From an uncultured Eubacterium sp. (GTDB taxonomy: Bacteria; Bacillota; Clostridia; Lachnospirales; Lachnospiraceae): a DNA stretch of 64,000 nt. Under the pieces are notes generated by a model. That model was not told where the DNA came from. It did no database searches and saw only the letters and a list, made by a program, of their open reading frames with translations. The first letter of the stretch is position 1, and the number at the start of each line of letters is the position of its first letter. The stretch spans positions 4,061 through 68,060 of the forward strand of contig CAJTMV010000020.1 of the NCBI GenBank assembly GCA_910577225.1. Reading direction: 5' to 3'. Positions 45,025 through 54,605 of the stretch are shown here, piece by piece. The position numbers and the translations under genes are program-made.

Positions 45025-45963
45025 ATGAGAAGAATACTTACTTACCTGATCGATCCGGATGCAGCCGGACAAAGCATCCTGACCTTTTTAAAAGAAAAAC
45101 GCTATTCGCGCACAGTCATTACCCAGCTAAAGAAAACCAAAAACGGCATACAAATCGACGAGAATTGGGCTTATGTAAACCACATACTAAAGGAGGGCGA
45201 ACGACTTACCATTCTTCTGACCGAACCTGAAGAACAGCTGCAGCCGCACGATCCGGATGAAAACCGCTATGCAGCAGACATACAAAACATACTGCCCACG
45301 GATCTGCCAGTCCATATCGTGTACGAAGACGAAGATCTGCTTGTAGTCGATAAATCTGCCGGCATGCCCATTCATCCTTCTATGGGAAACCATAAAAACA
45401 CACTCGCGAACGCTGTGCGCCACCATGCCGTCCAAAGGCAGGAATACTATCCATACCGATGCGTGAACCGCCTGGACCGGGATACCAGCGGCCTTACGAT
45501 CATTGCCAAAAACGCTTACAGCAGCTGTATCTTATATGAACAGATGCGGGAGCATGCCATCCGCCGCACCTATTATGCGATTGCGCAGGGAAACACTCCT
45601 GCGTCCGGAACGATTCATGCGCCAATTGCACGACAAAAAGATACGATCCTTGCACGTACCGTAAGAGCTGACGGCGAAGAGGCCGTCACACATTTTCAGA
45701 CTCTTGCAAGAAGCGAAGGCCTGTCTTTTTTAAAGCTATGGCTGGACACCGGACGTACCCATCAGATTCGTGTGCATATGTCTTATATCGGTCACCCGCT
45801 GATCGGAGATTTTCTCTACAATCCAAAAGATTCCCGCATGAAAAGACAGGCTCTTCATGCCGGAAATCTTAGCTTTACACATCCTGTTACCGGACAGACG
45901 CTGCAGTTTTCAGCGCCGCTTCCCACAGATATGCTGCAGTTTTTCGATGTGGTTATTTCTTAA
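45025..45963 (+). CDS. RluA-family RNA pseudouridine synthase
   Basis: A 312-residue enzyme with an S4-like N-terminal domain and the RluA catalytic core, including the active-site Asp in RCVNRLDRDTSGLTIIAKN and the motif GRTHQIRVHMSYIGHPLIGD. It isomerises uridine in rRNA or tRNA; the target position is not predictable. It is the only plus-strand gene in this part, and its last 54 bp overlap the 3' end of the convergent DUF5662 gene. Confidence 0.93.
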   Translation: MRRILTYLIDPDAAGQSILTFLKEKRYSRTVITQLKKTKNGIQIDENWAYVNHILKEGERLTILLTEPEEQLQPHDPDENRYAADIQNILPTDLPVHIVYEDEDLLVVDKSAGMPIHPSMGNHKNTLANAVRHHAVQRQEYYPYRCVNRLDRDTSGLTIIAKNAYSSCILYEQMREHAIRRTYYAIAQGNTPASGTIHAPIARQKDTILARTVRADGEEAVTHFQTLARSEGLSFLKLWLDTGRTHQIRVHMSYIGHPLIGDFLYNPKDSRMKRQALHAGNLSFTHPVTGQTLQFSAPLPTDMLQFFDVVIS

Positions 45964-46503
45964 AATGTGCCGGCGGATATACTGGAAGGTTTTTTCTTCC
46001 CCTTCCTTTGCCAGCATATGCAGCAGGATTTCGAGCTGCTTTCTCGTATCCTCATGCACTACCATATAATGTTTGCGCTTTTCATAATACTCCAGCGGAT
46101 CCGAATCTTTGTATTTTTCCTTTCGATAGTTTTTGGACGCGCTGACCCTGTCTACAAACATTTCCACGACATATCTGACCGGCATTTTCATTCCGGTCAC
46201 ATGTCTGTCTGTCGGATCTGCATCTGCCGTATAATCGATCCAGTATTCTGCATGATGCTTATTACGCCCTTTATGATGCAGCCAGGCCGTGGAATAACCG
46301 TATTTTTCCCGTTCTCCGTTATGCGGACTCTGATCATCTCTGTAATAAAGAATGCCGATACGAAGCTCCGGCCAGGTATATTTGGATAAATCGTGCATGA
46401 TCCCCTGCCGGTACAGTCCGAGCCTGAAGCAGGCTTCCATGACCAGCTTTTTGTGATGATTGATTTTTCGAATATGCCAAATCGCATTGTGCAACAGTCT
46501 CAT
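45910..46503 (-). CDS. DUF5662-type protein
   Basis: A 197-residue protein with conserved His/Asp motifs (IMHDLSKYTWPE and HHKGRNKHHAEYW) that suggest a metal site like an HD-domain hydrolase. The reaction is not known. MRLLHNAI at 46503 is the likely start, with AGGAG upstream. It overlaps the convergent pseudouridine synthase gene at its 3' end. Confidence 0.7.
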   Translation of the reverse strand: MRLLHNAIWHIRKINHHKKLVMEACFRLGLYRQGIMHDLSKYTWPELRIGILYYRDDQSPHNGEREKYGYSTAWLHHKGRNKHHAEYWIDYTADADPTDRHVTGMKMPVRYVVEMFVDRVSASKNYRKEKYKDSDPLEYYEKRKHYMVVHEDTRKQLEILLHMLAKEGEEKTFQYIRRHILRNNHIEKLQHICGKRR

Positions 46504-46573
46504 AATTATAGATACTCCTGTATTCATGATAGATAGAATCATTCTGATATTGCAATCATAGTTTTTGTACGGA

Positions 46574-48442
46574 CTACTTTCCAATAAGAATCACAATCGC
46601 CTGCGGCGGTACTTCAATCTGATGCTTTTTTTCCACCGGCTGCAAAACCTCGCAAAACGGCGTCTCTTTATCCGCCGTATTTACGACAGGATGCCATCTT
46701 AATCTGTGCGGCAGCTTCGGCAAAGCCAGGCACTGCGGTTCCATATAAAAATTTAAACCTATATAAACAAAGTCGTCTTCCGTACCGTCCTCCCGCAGCG
46801 CATATGCGCCATAATAAAGCAATCCGACGGCGTCCGGATAGACATTTGACAGTATCCACGCATTTTCCCCATGATATGACAAATCCGGATAACCTTTGGA
46901 TGCGTAATCGCACATCTGCATCGGCACGCCGCTGCTTAAAATCGGATGCTGCCTGCGAAACGCAATCATCTGGCGGACAAACTGTGCGTACGGCGCACAA
47001 CGTTTCAGACTGCTCCAGTTCACCCATCCGGTCTTATTATCCTGACAGTAACAATTGTTATTTCCCTGCTGGGAATTGCCAAATTCATCGCCAGCCATAA
47101 GCAGAGGCACACCCTGCCCGATCAGTACAAGCGTCGCCGCATTCCGCATTTGTTTTCTGCGAAATTCCAAAATTCCCCGTTTGCGTGTTACGCCTTCCAC
47201 CCCGCCGTTGCAGCTGAAATTCCACAAAAGTCCGTCCTGATTGTTCTCGCCGTTTGCCTCGTTATGCTTTTGCACATAACAAAACAAATCGGCCAGCGTA
47301 TACCCGTTATTACCCGCAATATAATTCACAAACCCGAAAACAGAATTTTGCCGCTTTAACTGCCCAAGCAGTTCGGGCATACTTCCATGATTTCTGCTTA
47401 ACATCTTTCTGGATGCATATAAAAAATCGTCATTGTATACAAATAAATGCGGATATGAAGTTTCTTCCTGAAACAGCCGTCTGCTGAATCCATCCGCAAA
47501 CAGCTTCGTCCTCCGTAAAATCAGATCCTGCGCCATTGCGTCTATCGACAATGCCGCTCCAAGAAGATGAAACCCGTCTACATGATATTCCATCACCCAG
47601 TACCGCAGAATCTCCACTGCGATATTCTGATTCATCTTTTCATCAAAATATATTTCCAAAATGCATTCCATATGATTTTTATGCAATTCACGTATGAGTG
47701 TTTTCAACTCCAGAGATGGCTCTCCCGTTGCAGAATAAGACGCTTTTGGCGCATAGTAATCTCCCTGTACATATCCCCAGCAGTTAATCTTATAAGACGG
47801 CTGTTGTTTCTCTTCCAGCAGAAGTCCCGCTTTCGCATTTGCACTCCAGCCGTCTGGATTTTGCCGCACATTTTCTTCTACGATCAGTTCTTCAAATTCA
47901 TAGACCGGCATAAGCTCCAAAGACGTAACCCCAAGCTCTTTGAAGTATGGAATCTTTTCCATCACGCCTGCAAAGGTTCCTTTTTTCCTTCCGCTCACTC
48001 CCGCATCCATCGTAAAAGCCCGAACATTCAGCTTATACATGATCATCTGCTCTCTTGGAACCTCCGGAAAACGATCGCCCTCCCACTCAAATCTGGCAAA
48101 ATCAAAGCCGGCACGTACCGGATGGTTTTCCAAAAGCCGCCCTGCATCCGCCCATTTTTCTCTTCCGAACACTTTGCGGGCATGCTGGTCAAACAATATC
48201 TTTCCGTCTATCTCATAATTGTAGTACATCTTTTTCCATTTCAGTCCGCGGATACCCACAGACCGAAGCGCTCCGATGCAGTATTCATCCGGAACCGGGA
48301 TTCGAATTTCATGATCATTTGCAGAATAAAGTAAAATTGCGCACTTCTGCTCTTTTTCGCCTTGAAATGTAAAATATACGGTATCTGCCATTTTGGATAC
48401 ACCGATTTTTGCATAATTTCCTTCAATGATTGTATATTCCAT
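46574..48442 (-). CDS. GlgX-like GH13 family protein lacking catalytic residues
   Basis: The 622-residue protein has the domains of a GlgX/isoamylase-type debranching enzyme: a CBM48-like N-terminal domain, a GH13 barrel and a C-terminal beta domain. The GH13 regions are degenerate. Region I has EIYFDE (263-268) instead of DVVYNH, region II has DGFHLLGA (289-296) instead of DGFRFDLA, region III has ADG (316-318) in place of AEP, and region IV has GNNGYTL (377-383) in place of HDGFTL. The loop between I and II is also missing. It is probably a binding or regulatory protein, not a glycosidase. Confidence 0.8.
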   Translation of the reverse strand: MEYTIIEGNYAKIGVSKMADTVYFTFQGEKEQKCAILLYSANDHEIRIPVPDEYCIGALRSVGIRGLKWKKMYYNYEIDGKILFDQHARKVFGREKWADAGRLLENHPVRAGFDFARFEWEGDRFPEVPREQMIMYKLNVRAFTMDAGVSGRKKGTFAGVMEKIPYFKELGVTSLELMPVYEFEELIVEENVRQNPDGWSANAKAGLLLEEKQQPSYKINCWGYVQGDYYAPKASYSATGEPSLELKTLIRELHKNHMECILEIYFDEKMNQNIAVEILRYWVMEYHVDGFHLLGAALSIDAMAQDLILRRTKLFADGFSRRLFQEETSYPHLFVYNDDFLYASRKMLSRNHGSMPELLGQLKRQNSVFGFVNYIAGNNGYTLADLFCYVQKHNEANGENNQDGLLWNFSCNGGVEGVTRKRGILEFRRKQMRNAATLVLIGQGVPLLMAGDEFGNSQQGNNNCYCQDNKTGWVNWSSLKRCAPYAQFVRQMIAFRRQHPILSSGVPMQMCDYASKGYPDLSYHGENAWILSNVYPDAVGLLYYGAYALREDGTEDDFVYIGLNFYMEPQCLALPKLPHRLRWHPVVNTADKETPFCEVLQPVEKKHQIEVPPQAIVILIGK

Positions 48443-48580
48443 ATCTTTTCCGCCTTCTCCTGTCTGCCTGTTAACTGGAACCGAATCCTGTATCTACTGT
48501 ATCCTTTTTCGTTCGTGTACACTTTTGTTACATCTGTTTCCTATTATAGCATTAAGTTTCAGCGTTTGTATATCATTTTC

Positions 48581-50398
48581 TTAAATTTCTGACAAAAAAG
48601 AGGACGGATCTGCCTTTTTATTGCGTATCGACTCTACATAGGACAAAAACAATTCTTTTTTGGCGCGTGTCATGCCTACGTACATCATACGACGTTCCTC
48701 TTCCAGCTCTGCCTCCAGCACCGCTTTTTTATACGGAATCATTCCTTCGTTTACATCCGGTATTATAACGATTTCATATTCCAGCCCCTTCGATGCATGA
48801 AACGTTAAAACCGAAATACTGTCTGTATCCGGCTGCTTTTGCTGCTCCATCTTTAGTTTTTCTGTATAATCTTCGGTAAACTGCAGCCATTCCTCCAGAT
48901 GCTTATACTCTTTTGTACTTTCCTGTATCTCATCCAGCATTTCAAACAATTCGTTTGCCGGAATCTGGCGGCTTTGCGCATAATCCGTCAGATATTCGTC
49001 GTATCCGACTGCTTTTCGAATATAATTCACAGCCGCAAACGGCGTAATTCTTGTCAGCACCTGCAGGTCATATTTGAACTGTTCGATCCGCTCCGCGATC
49101 CAGGGCTGTTCCTGATAAAAATCCTGCCATCTTTCAAACGATATTTCCTGCGCCGGCAGACTCTCTCTGCTGATATATCGTTTCGGCCGGTTCATAATCC
49201 GCAAAAAATCTCTGCGCTGCCTGCTCCCAAGCGCCAGCCGGAAATAAGTTTTGATATCCTGCGCCAGCCAGTGTTCATACAAATTGGGGATCCGCTCCTT
49301 TGTCCGAAACGGCAGATTATATTCCATCAGCTTTGCAATCAGCGGTCCCGGCTGCATATTGGTACGATATAATACCGCTATCTGCCCATAACAGATTCCC
49401 TGACCAGCTTTTTTTCGAATCAGCTCAATAATGGCTTTATTTTCTTCCTGTATCGAAGCAAACTTCGCAATCCGAAAAGTCGTACCGTCTGCTCCTGCAC
49501 TTTCTGTCTGCTTTTCAAAACGGTTTTGATTATGACGGATCAGATTGCCTGCCTTTTGCGCAATCTGTTTTGGACAACGGTAATTGACGGAAAGAGAAAT
49601 TACCTGAGCGGTTGGAAAATCTTTCGGAAAATTAAGCATCAGCTCCGGACTGGAACCTCGAAACCGGTAAATCGACTGATCATCGTCGCCTACTACAAAC
49701 AGGTTTGCCGCCTTTGCGCATAACAGACGTATCGTATCATACTGCAGTCTGTTAATATCCTGAAATTCATCTACCATGATGTAAGCAAACTTCTGCTGCC
49801 ACGCGGCACGAATATCCGCACGCTGTTCCAGCAGTTCCTTCGTATATACCAGAATATCGTCAAAATCGATCAGCCGGTGATCCTGCATATATCTGCCGTA
49901 TTCGTGAAAAATCTGCCGGAAAATCTCTTTGCCGCAATGAACCGGATAATAATTTTGCACTGCGGCGCCGCTGTTTTTCAGCACGCTGATTTCGTTTAAC
50001 ATATGACCGGCAAACTCCGACTCGTCTTCACACGCAATTCGGTTTTTTGCTATAATCTCACGCATAAACTGGTATTTCACTTCTTCGCGGGCAATATTGG
50101 AAGCTGTATAGTGATAGGCATGTTTGAGAATGGTAAAAAAGATTGCATGAAAAGTGCCGAAGCTGACGCCCGGATATTTTTTAGAAGTCATCTGTTCAAA
50201 ACGGGTGCGCATTTCGCCAGCGGCTGCTTTTGTAAACGTCACAACCAAAATATTCCCCGCCGGTATCCGACACCGGGTAATCAGATGCTCGGTGCGTTTG
50301 GTAATCACTGCGGTCTTCCCGCTGCCAGGCCCGGCCAAAACGAGACATGGGCCGGTCGTATGGGAAATGGCCTTTTGTTGAGATGCATTGAAATTCAT
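48581..50398 (-). CDS. UvrD/PcrA-like superfamily 1 DNA helicase
   Basis: A 605-residue helicase with all SF1A motifs: Walker A VLAGPGSGKTAVITKR, motif II VDEFQDINRLQ, motif III VGDDDQSIYRFRGS, motif V LTFHASKGLEYE and motif VI VGMTRAKKELFLSY. It is shorter than PcrA (about 720), and its C-terminus lacks the PcrA tail, so it is a compact paralog rather than PcrA itself. The start MNFNASQQ at 50398 follows GAAAGG. Confidence 0.9.
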   Translation of the reverse strand: MNFNASQQKAISHTTGPCLVLAGPGSGKTAVITKRTEHLITRCRIPAGNILVVTFTKAAAGEMRTRFEQMTSKKYPGVSFGTFHAIFFTILKHAYHYTASNIAREEVKYQFMREIIAKNRIACEDESEFAGHMLNEISVLKNSGAAVQNYYPVHCGKEIFRQIFHEYGRYMQDHRLIDFDDILVYTKELLEQRADIRAAWQQKFAYIMVDEFQDINRLQYDTIRLLCAKAANLFVVGDDDQSIYRFRGSSPELMLNFPKDFPTAQVISLSVNYRCPKQIAQKAGNLIRHNQNRFEKQTESAGADGTTFRIAKFASIQEENKAIIELIRKKAGQGICYGQIAVLYRTNMQPGPLIAKLMEYNLPFRTKERIPNLYEHWLAQDIKTYFRLALGSRQRRDFLRIMNRPKRYISRESLPAQEISFERWQDFYQEQPWIAERIEQFKYDLQVLTRITPFAAVNYIRKAVGYDEYLTDYAQSRQIPANELFEMLDEIQESTKEYKHLEEWLQFTEDYTEKLKMEQQKQPDTDSISVLTFHASKGLEYEIVIIPDVNEGMIPYKKAVLEAELEEERRMMYVGMTRAKKELFLSYVESIRNKKADPSSFLSEI

Positions 50399-50480
50399 AT
50401 AGATACCTTTCGTGTTCAAAGAATGCCGCATGTCCTCTTATCATGCAGACCGGATACTTCTGATCCATCGGATATGAGAC

Positions 50481-50513
50481 AAAACACTCACTACCCAAAA
50501 CGGATAGTGAGTG
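50481..50513 (-). terminator. Terminator after the hydrogenase gene
   Basis: On the minus strand CACTCACTATCC pairs with GGGTAGTGAGTG (12-bp stem with one G-T pair) around GTTTT, followed by TTTTGTCTC. It lies between the hydrogenase and the helicase. Confidence 0.85.
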
Positions 50514-50548
50514 CGGTCATTCAATCCTGTTGCCTGTAAAAGAATTTT

Positions 50549-51994
50549 CTATGAACGATGCATGGAGAATTTATCCATATCATAATTTCCAAGATTTCCA
50601 TGTACACCGCGATCGTCTGCCTGAGACAACAGCGCTTCTCTGTTCTTTTTAGCTTTTATCTGATCCTGGAACGCGCTCGGTCCGCCTACGCAGCCGCCGT
50701 TACATGCCATACCTTCGATAAAGTCTTCCGGCAGCTTGCCAACTTTCATAAGAAGCAGCGCTTTCTTACATTCTGCAGCGCCGTTCGCTCTACATACTTT
50801 GGCATCCATCTCCTGGTCTGTTTCCTTCAGGCACTGAAGCACAGCTTCTGTTACGCCGCCGGAATTGCCGAAACGTTTACCGAAAATACTGGATTCCTGA
50901 TATTCGTTATCAGCCGGTTCCAGTGTAATATCTTTTACTTTCAAAATCGTGCGAATCTCACTGTAAGTCAGTACCGCATCTGCATTTCCTTCGATTTTCT
51001 GATCTTTCACTTCAGACTTTTTCGCGATACACGGTCCGATAAATACGGTATACGCATCCGGATCCATCGATTTAATCATGCGGGAAACGCCGCACATTGG
51101 CGACACAGTTGTAGAAACATGATCTTTCAGCTCCGGATAATGTTTATAAACCATATTTACAAATGCCGGACAGCAGGAAGTCGTCATTTTTTTGCCTTCT
51201 TTATAGGCTTCTGCCCATTCTTCCGCTTCGCTTGCAGCTGTCATATCGCCGCCAAGACCAACTTCAATCGTATCCTCAAAGCCTAACTTCTTTAATGCGT
51301 TTTTCCAGCTCTGCATCGTAATATCTGTACCGAACTGTCCTTCCGTAGCCGGGGCAACCATTGCATACACCTTTTTGCCGGATTTGATCGCTTCGATGAC
51401 ATCGATCATAAATGTCTGGGAACCGATCGCTCCAAACGGACAATTGTGAATACACTGTCCGCAGCGGATGCATTTTTCCTTATCGATTACGGAAACATTG
51501 TACTCGTCATAAGTAATGGCGTCTACCGGACATGCCACCTTACATGGACGCTTCACGCCGACAATCGCATTGTATGGACATGCCTTTGCGCACTGTCCGC
51601 ACTCTTTACATTTGGACGGATCAATATAAGAACGGTCGCGTCCCATCGTAATCGCGCCAAATTTGCAGGCGTTCATACAAGCCTTGCCCAGACAGTTCTG
51701 ACAGTTATCCGTAACTGTATAGCTGGAAATCGGACAGCCTTCACATGCAGAACTGATTACCTGAATTATATTATCTGACTGGCCTCTTAAGTTCTTACCC
51801 TCTGCCAGACGAACTCTTTGGCGGATAATCTCTCTTTCCTTATAAATACAGCAACGGAACTGCGGCTGCGGACCAGGTATTAACTTTTCCGGAATGTCGT
51901 CCCGCTTTTCTTCCAGTGTGCCGTCAAACGCCAGTTTCGCTACTTCATACAAGACATCGTGCTTAATTTTGATTACATTCTCATCATTGTACAT
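50549..51994 (-). CDS. Monomeric [FeFe] hydrogenase (group B-like)
   Basis: The 481-residue enzyme has an N-terminal cysteine-rich region with several [4Fe-4S] ferredoxin motifs (CQNCLGKACMNACKFGA, CKECGQCAKACPYNA, CIRCGQCIHNCPFGA) and the H-cluster domain with L1 TSCCPAF, L2 GPCIAKKSE and L3 GMACNGGCVGGP. These motif variants fit group B rather than the classic MPC-type group A. It would make or use H2 with ferredoxin in fermentation. The gene stands alone with its own terminator. Confidence 0.9.
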   Translation of the reverse strand: MYNDENVIKIKHDVLYEVAKLAFDGTLEEKRDDIPEKLIPGPQPQFRCCIYKEREIIRQRVRLAEGKNLRGQSDNIIQVISSACEGCPISSYTVTDNCQNCLGKACMNACKFGAITMGRDRSYIDPSKCKECGQCAKACPYNAIVGVKRPCKVACPVDAITYDEYNVSVIDKEKCIRCGQCIHNCPFGAIGSQTFMIDVIEAIKSGKKVYAMVAPATEGQFGTDITMQSWKNALKKLGFEDTIEVGLGGDMTAASEAEEWAEAYKEGKKMTTSCCPAFVNMVYKHYPELKDHVSTTVSPMCGVSRMIKSMDPDAYTVFIGPCIAKKSEVKDQKIEGNADAVLTYSEIRTILKVKDITLEPADNEYQESSIFGKRFGNSGGVTEAVLQCLKETDQEMDAKVCRANGAAECKKALLLMKVGKLPEDFIEGMACNGGCVGGPSAFQDQIKAKKNREALLSQADDRGVHGNLGNYDMDKFSMHRS

Positions 51995-52238
51995 ACGATT
52001 TCCCCCGTTTATTTATTTTTTATACCAGCCGTATACTAAAACCGGACAGATCCTCCCGCCGGACATCCGCAGGTACTGTCTGAACATGCGATGCTATTTT
52101 AGATTTCTGCTGGCAGATTTTCCATCACTATGAGTCATTATAATATAATTTTCTATAAAAATCTACACTTTCCGCGTTATTTCCGGTCTTGTACTAAAAA
52201 AAAAACTTCATCGGTCAAAAACTTTGTTCTAACTTATG

Positions 52239-52267
52239 CACCACTTTTCTGATTTATGCATATTTTA
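52239..52267 (+). promoter_or_regulatory. Sigma-K-type mother-cell promoter of cotJABC
   Basis: CACC (52239-52242) and CATATTTTA (52259-52267) are 16 bp apart. This matches the sigma-K consensus AC-N16/17-CATAnnnTA; sigma-E shares the CATA core. It lies 25 bp upstream of the cotJA start. The rest of the 298-bp divergent gap (51995-52292) shows only the AT-rich hydrogenase upstream region. Confidence 0.6.
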
Positions 52268-52292
52268 TAGTAAAACAAAGCAGGAGTTTTCT

Positions 52293-52514
52293 ATGTGTAA
52301 CTGTTATCAGTATAACGGCCGTGGCGCCATGCCATATACCATGCAGCCCGGCGGATATTCAAACGCTGTGGACTGCACCTGTTTTCTGGCGATGGCTACC
52401 GTTCCATGGCAGCAATTCACAAGTTCTTACGAACCAGAACAGGCATTTTCTGTCGGCACCATATTCCCGGAGCTTGACAAACCATTTCTTGGAAGGAGCG
52501 TGAGAAGATCATGA
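52293..52514 (+). CDS. cotJA: Spore coat associated protein CotJA
   Basis: A 73-residue protein with the CotJA signature: AMATVPWQQF, then YEPEQAFSVGTIFPELDKPF. In Bacillus, CotJA, CotJB and CotJC form an inner coat layer made in the mother cell. The start at 52293 has AGGAG 6 bases upstream; an ATG further up (52236) lies in the promoter. Its stop overlaps the cotJB start (ATGA). Confidence 0.92.
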   Translation: MCNCYQYNGRGAMPYTMQPGGYSNAVDCTCFLAMATVPWQQFTSSYEPEQAFSVGTIFPELDKPFLGRSVRRS

Positions 52515-52774
52515 ATCAGGCAAAAAGCAGACAGGAGCTGTTATCCTGGATTAACAAGGTGAGCTTCATGGCCTATGATATGGCACTCTATCTCGATACG
52601 CATCCGGATGACCAGCAGGCGCTGGAGTTTTTCCAAAAATACAGTCAGCTGCGCCGCCAGGCACTTTCAAACTATGCGGCACAGTTCGGTCCGCTGACCA
52701 TGGACTGTATCAATACCGACGACCACTGGCAATGGGCAGACCAGCCGTGGCCATGGGAAGGAGGTTACTGCTAA
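52511..52774 (+). CDS. cotJB: Spore coat protein CotJB
   Basis: An 87-residue protein with the CotJB pattern LLSWINKVSFMAYDMALYLD then THPDDQQALEFF and a C-terminal WQWADQPWPWEGGYC, usual for the family. Overlap with cotJA (4 bp) and immediate abutment to cotJC (TAA then ATG) indicate one transcript. Confidence 0.92.
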   Translation: MNQAKSRQELLSWINKVSFMAYDMALYLDTHPDDQQALEFFQKYSQLRRQALSNYAAQFGPLTMDCINTDDHWQWADQPWPWEGGYC

Positions 52775-53032
52775 ATGTGGAATTATGAAAAAAGACTGGA
52801 ATACCCGGTAAATATTACTACGCCGAATCCAAAAATCGCACAGGTCATTCTGACGCAATTCGGCGGCCCGGACGGAGAGTTATCTGCTTCCATGCGATAC
52901 CTGGCACAACGGTATACCATGCCTTATCGGAATGTGGCGGGATTGCTGACGGATATCGGTAGAGAAGCCTCTGAAATGTTCCATCTCAGGGGCCCTCGGC
53001 TTTGCTTTTTTCAGCCATATAGCTCCATTTGA
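52775..53032 (+). pseudogene. cotJC: cotJC 5' part, interrupted after codon 62 by a mobile element
   Basis: The first 62 codons (52775-52960) encode the N-terminus of CotJC, a manganese-catalase-like coat protein, ending GLLTDIG. Read-through into the element adds 23 unrelated residues before a stop at 53032. The first metal ligand, Glu35 in GGPDGELSAS, is in this half. Joined at GGTA to the second half at 56270, it gives a continuous 201-residue protein. I mark it as interrupted rather than dead, because exact excision would repair it. Confidence 0.93.
52935..52983. other. attL of the cotJC element
   Basis: cotJC sequence up to GGTA (52958-52961) is followed by the right half of attP: GAGAAGC (52962-52968), a 6-bp spacer and AATGTTCCA (52975-52983). 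Confidence 0.85.
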
Positions 53033-54605
53033 AGGGGAGCAGATTCAAATACACATCAATATGATCTTTGTCATTCACAACCATCTTATCTAGGATTTCT
53101 TTATAAAAATCATCATCATATTCCACACCGTTTATAAGCTCATTCATCGCTTCTGTTATTTCAGCAACAGACTTTTGCTGTTTCTCATCCATTTCCCTTT
53201 GCTTATCTGTGCCATCTGTCACGGATTGCAGTTCGGCAATTTCATTCTCACATTTCGCCCTTGCTGCTGTAAATTCATCTCTGGTAATATCGCCAGATGT
53301 ATAAAGGTCAATGAGGTTTGTGCGTTTTTGCAGGGTGGCTTTTATCTGTGATTTAAGTTTCTCACTGTCTGTACCTGCGGTATCCATTGCGATAACAGAC
53401 TTGACAATAGCAAGCAAATTGTTCGTGATTTTCTCCTTATTATACTTTAAGCTGCTCGTGACAAGGTACATGATGTGGGTTGCATCTTCGTTGCGTATAC
53501 TAAGTCCGCTGCATCCAACCTGATTCCCTGCTTTGTCCGCATGGGGACTTCCATGCCTTGCAGCTTCAAGACACCGCCACGCCTTATAGCGGCTTCCATT
53601 TTTTCGGGTTTTATATCTCGCCACATAACCTGAACCGCAGCATCCGCATTTGATTTTCCCAGAAAACGGATAACGGTTGCTGTGTCTGGCTTTGCCCTTC
53701 TGTGAAAGCGATTTTTCATCCAAAATGCGGTTTGCCTTATCAAAAAGCTCACGGGAAATAATCGGCTCATGATGGTCTTTGATAATCACAAATTCCTCCT
53801 GCCCAAGGTTTCTTTTCTTTTCATGGGATAGAAAGTCTGGCGTATAAGTTTTTTTCTGAACTAAATCACCGCAGTATTTTTCATTGCGGATAACACGGAG
53901 AATGACTGTGTTCTGCCATTCTTTTACCCGCATGGGCTGAATGCCCTCCTCCCGAAGTTCACGGGCAATCACATGCGTTCCTTTTCCCTCATTTACAAAC
54001 TTGTGAAAGATAAGACGGACAACTTTCGCCCCATCCTCGTTGATATACATTTTGCCGTCTTTCACATCGTAACCAAGCATACTCCGCCCAAACACAACTC
54101 CCTGCTCCATCTGGCGTTTCTGCCCCCATTTCACACGCTCGGAAGTCTTACGGCTTTCCTCCTGCGCAATCGAGGACATAATGGCAAGGCGAAGCTCCGC
54201 ATCTCCGTCTAAAGTATTGATGTTATCATTCATGAAGATAACGCCCACACCATGCTTTTTGAGATCACGGGTATAGAATATGCTGTCAAGGGTATTCCTC
54301 GCAAAACGGGAAATTTCTTTTGTTACAATCAAATCAAAATCACCGTTCTTTGCACACGCAATCATGCGGTTAAATTCTTTCCTTTTTTTCGTATTCGTAC
54401 CAGAGATACCTTCATCTGCGAACATTTCATAAAGCTCCCAATCGGGATTACGCTCTATATACTGTCTGAAATAACGCTGCTGGCTTTCAAATGAATTTGC
54501 CTGGTCTTCGTTGTCCGTAGATACACGGCAGTATGCGGCAACCCTTCTCTTTGTGTGCTGTATCTTCCTTTCCTGGTTTAGGGTTTCGTATTTATCTATT
54601 GACAT
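52986..54605 (-). CDS. Large serine recombinase of the cotJC element
   Basis: The 539-residue recombinase has a resolvase catalytic domain with the nucleophile Ser in YCRVSTDNEDQANSFESQQ and active-site Arg residues in ISRFARNTLDS, a recombinase domain (GKGTHVIARELREEGI), a zinc ribbon (CGCCGSGY then WRC) and a C-terminal coiled coil (about 410-500). The whole domain set of an active integrase is present. The start MSIDKYETL at 54605 follows AAAGGAG. It presumably cuts attL and attR at GGTA; excision normally needs a directionality factor. Confidence 0.93.
   Translation of the reverse strand: MSIDKYETLNQERKIQHTKRRVAAYCRVSTDNEDQANSFESQQRYFRQYIERNPDWELYEMFADEGISGTNTKKRKEFNRMIACAKNGDFDLIVTKEISRFARNTLDSIFYTRDLKKHGVGVIFMNDNINTLDGDAELRLAIMSSIAQEESRKTSERVKWGQKRQMEQGVVFGRSMLGYDVKDGKMYINEDGAKVVRLIFHKFVNEGKGTHVIARELREEGIQPMRVKEWQNTVILRVIRNEKYCGDLVQKKTYTPDFLSHEKKRNLGQEEFVIIKDHHEPIISRELFDKANRILDEKSLSQKGKARHSNRYPFSGKIKCGCCGSGYVARYKTRKNGSRYKAWRCLEAARHGSPHADKAGNQVGCSGLSIRNEDATHIMYLVTSSLKYNKEKITNNLLAIVKSVIAMDTAGTDSEKLKSQIKATLQKRTNLIDLYTSGDITRDEFTAARAKCENEIAELQSVTDGTDKQREMDEKQQKSVAEITEAMNELINGVEYDDDFYKEILDKMVVNDKDHIDVYLNLLPFKWSYMAEKSKAEGP

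Noticed and set aside
50003..50539. Plus-strand open frame opposite the helicase start
   Set aside because: No start signal and no recognisable protein; it is antisense to conserved helicase motifs.
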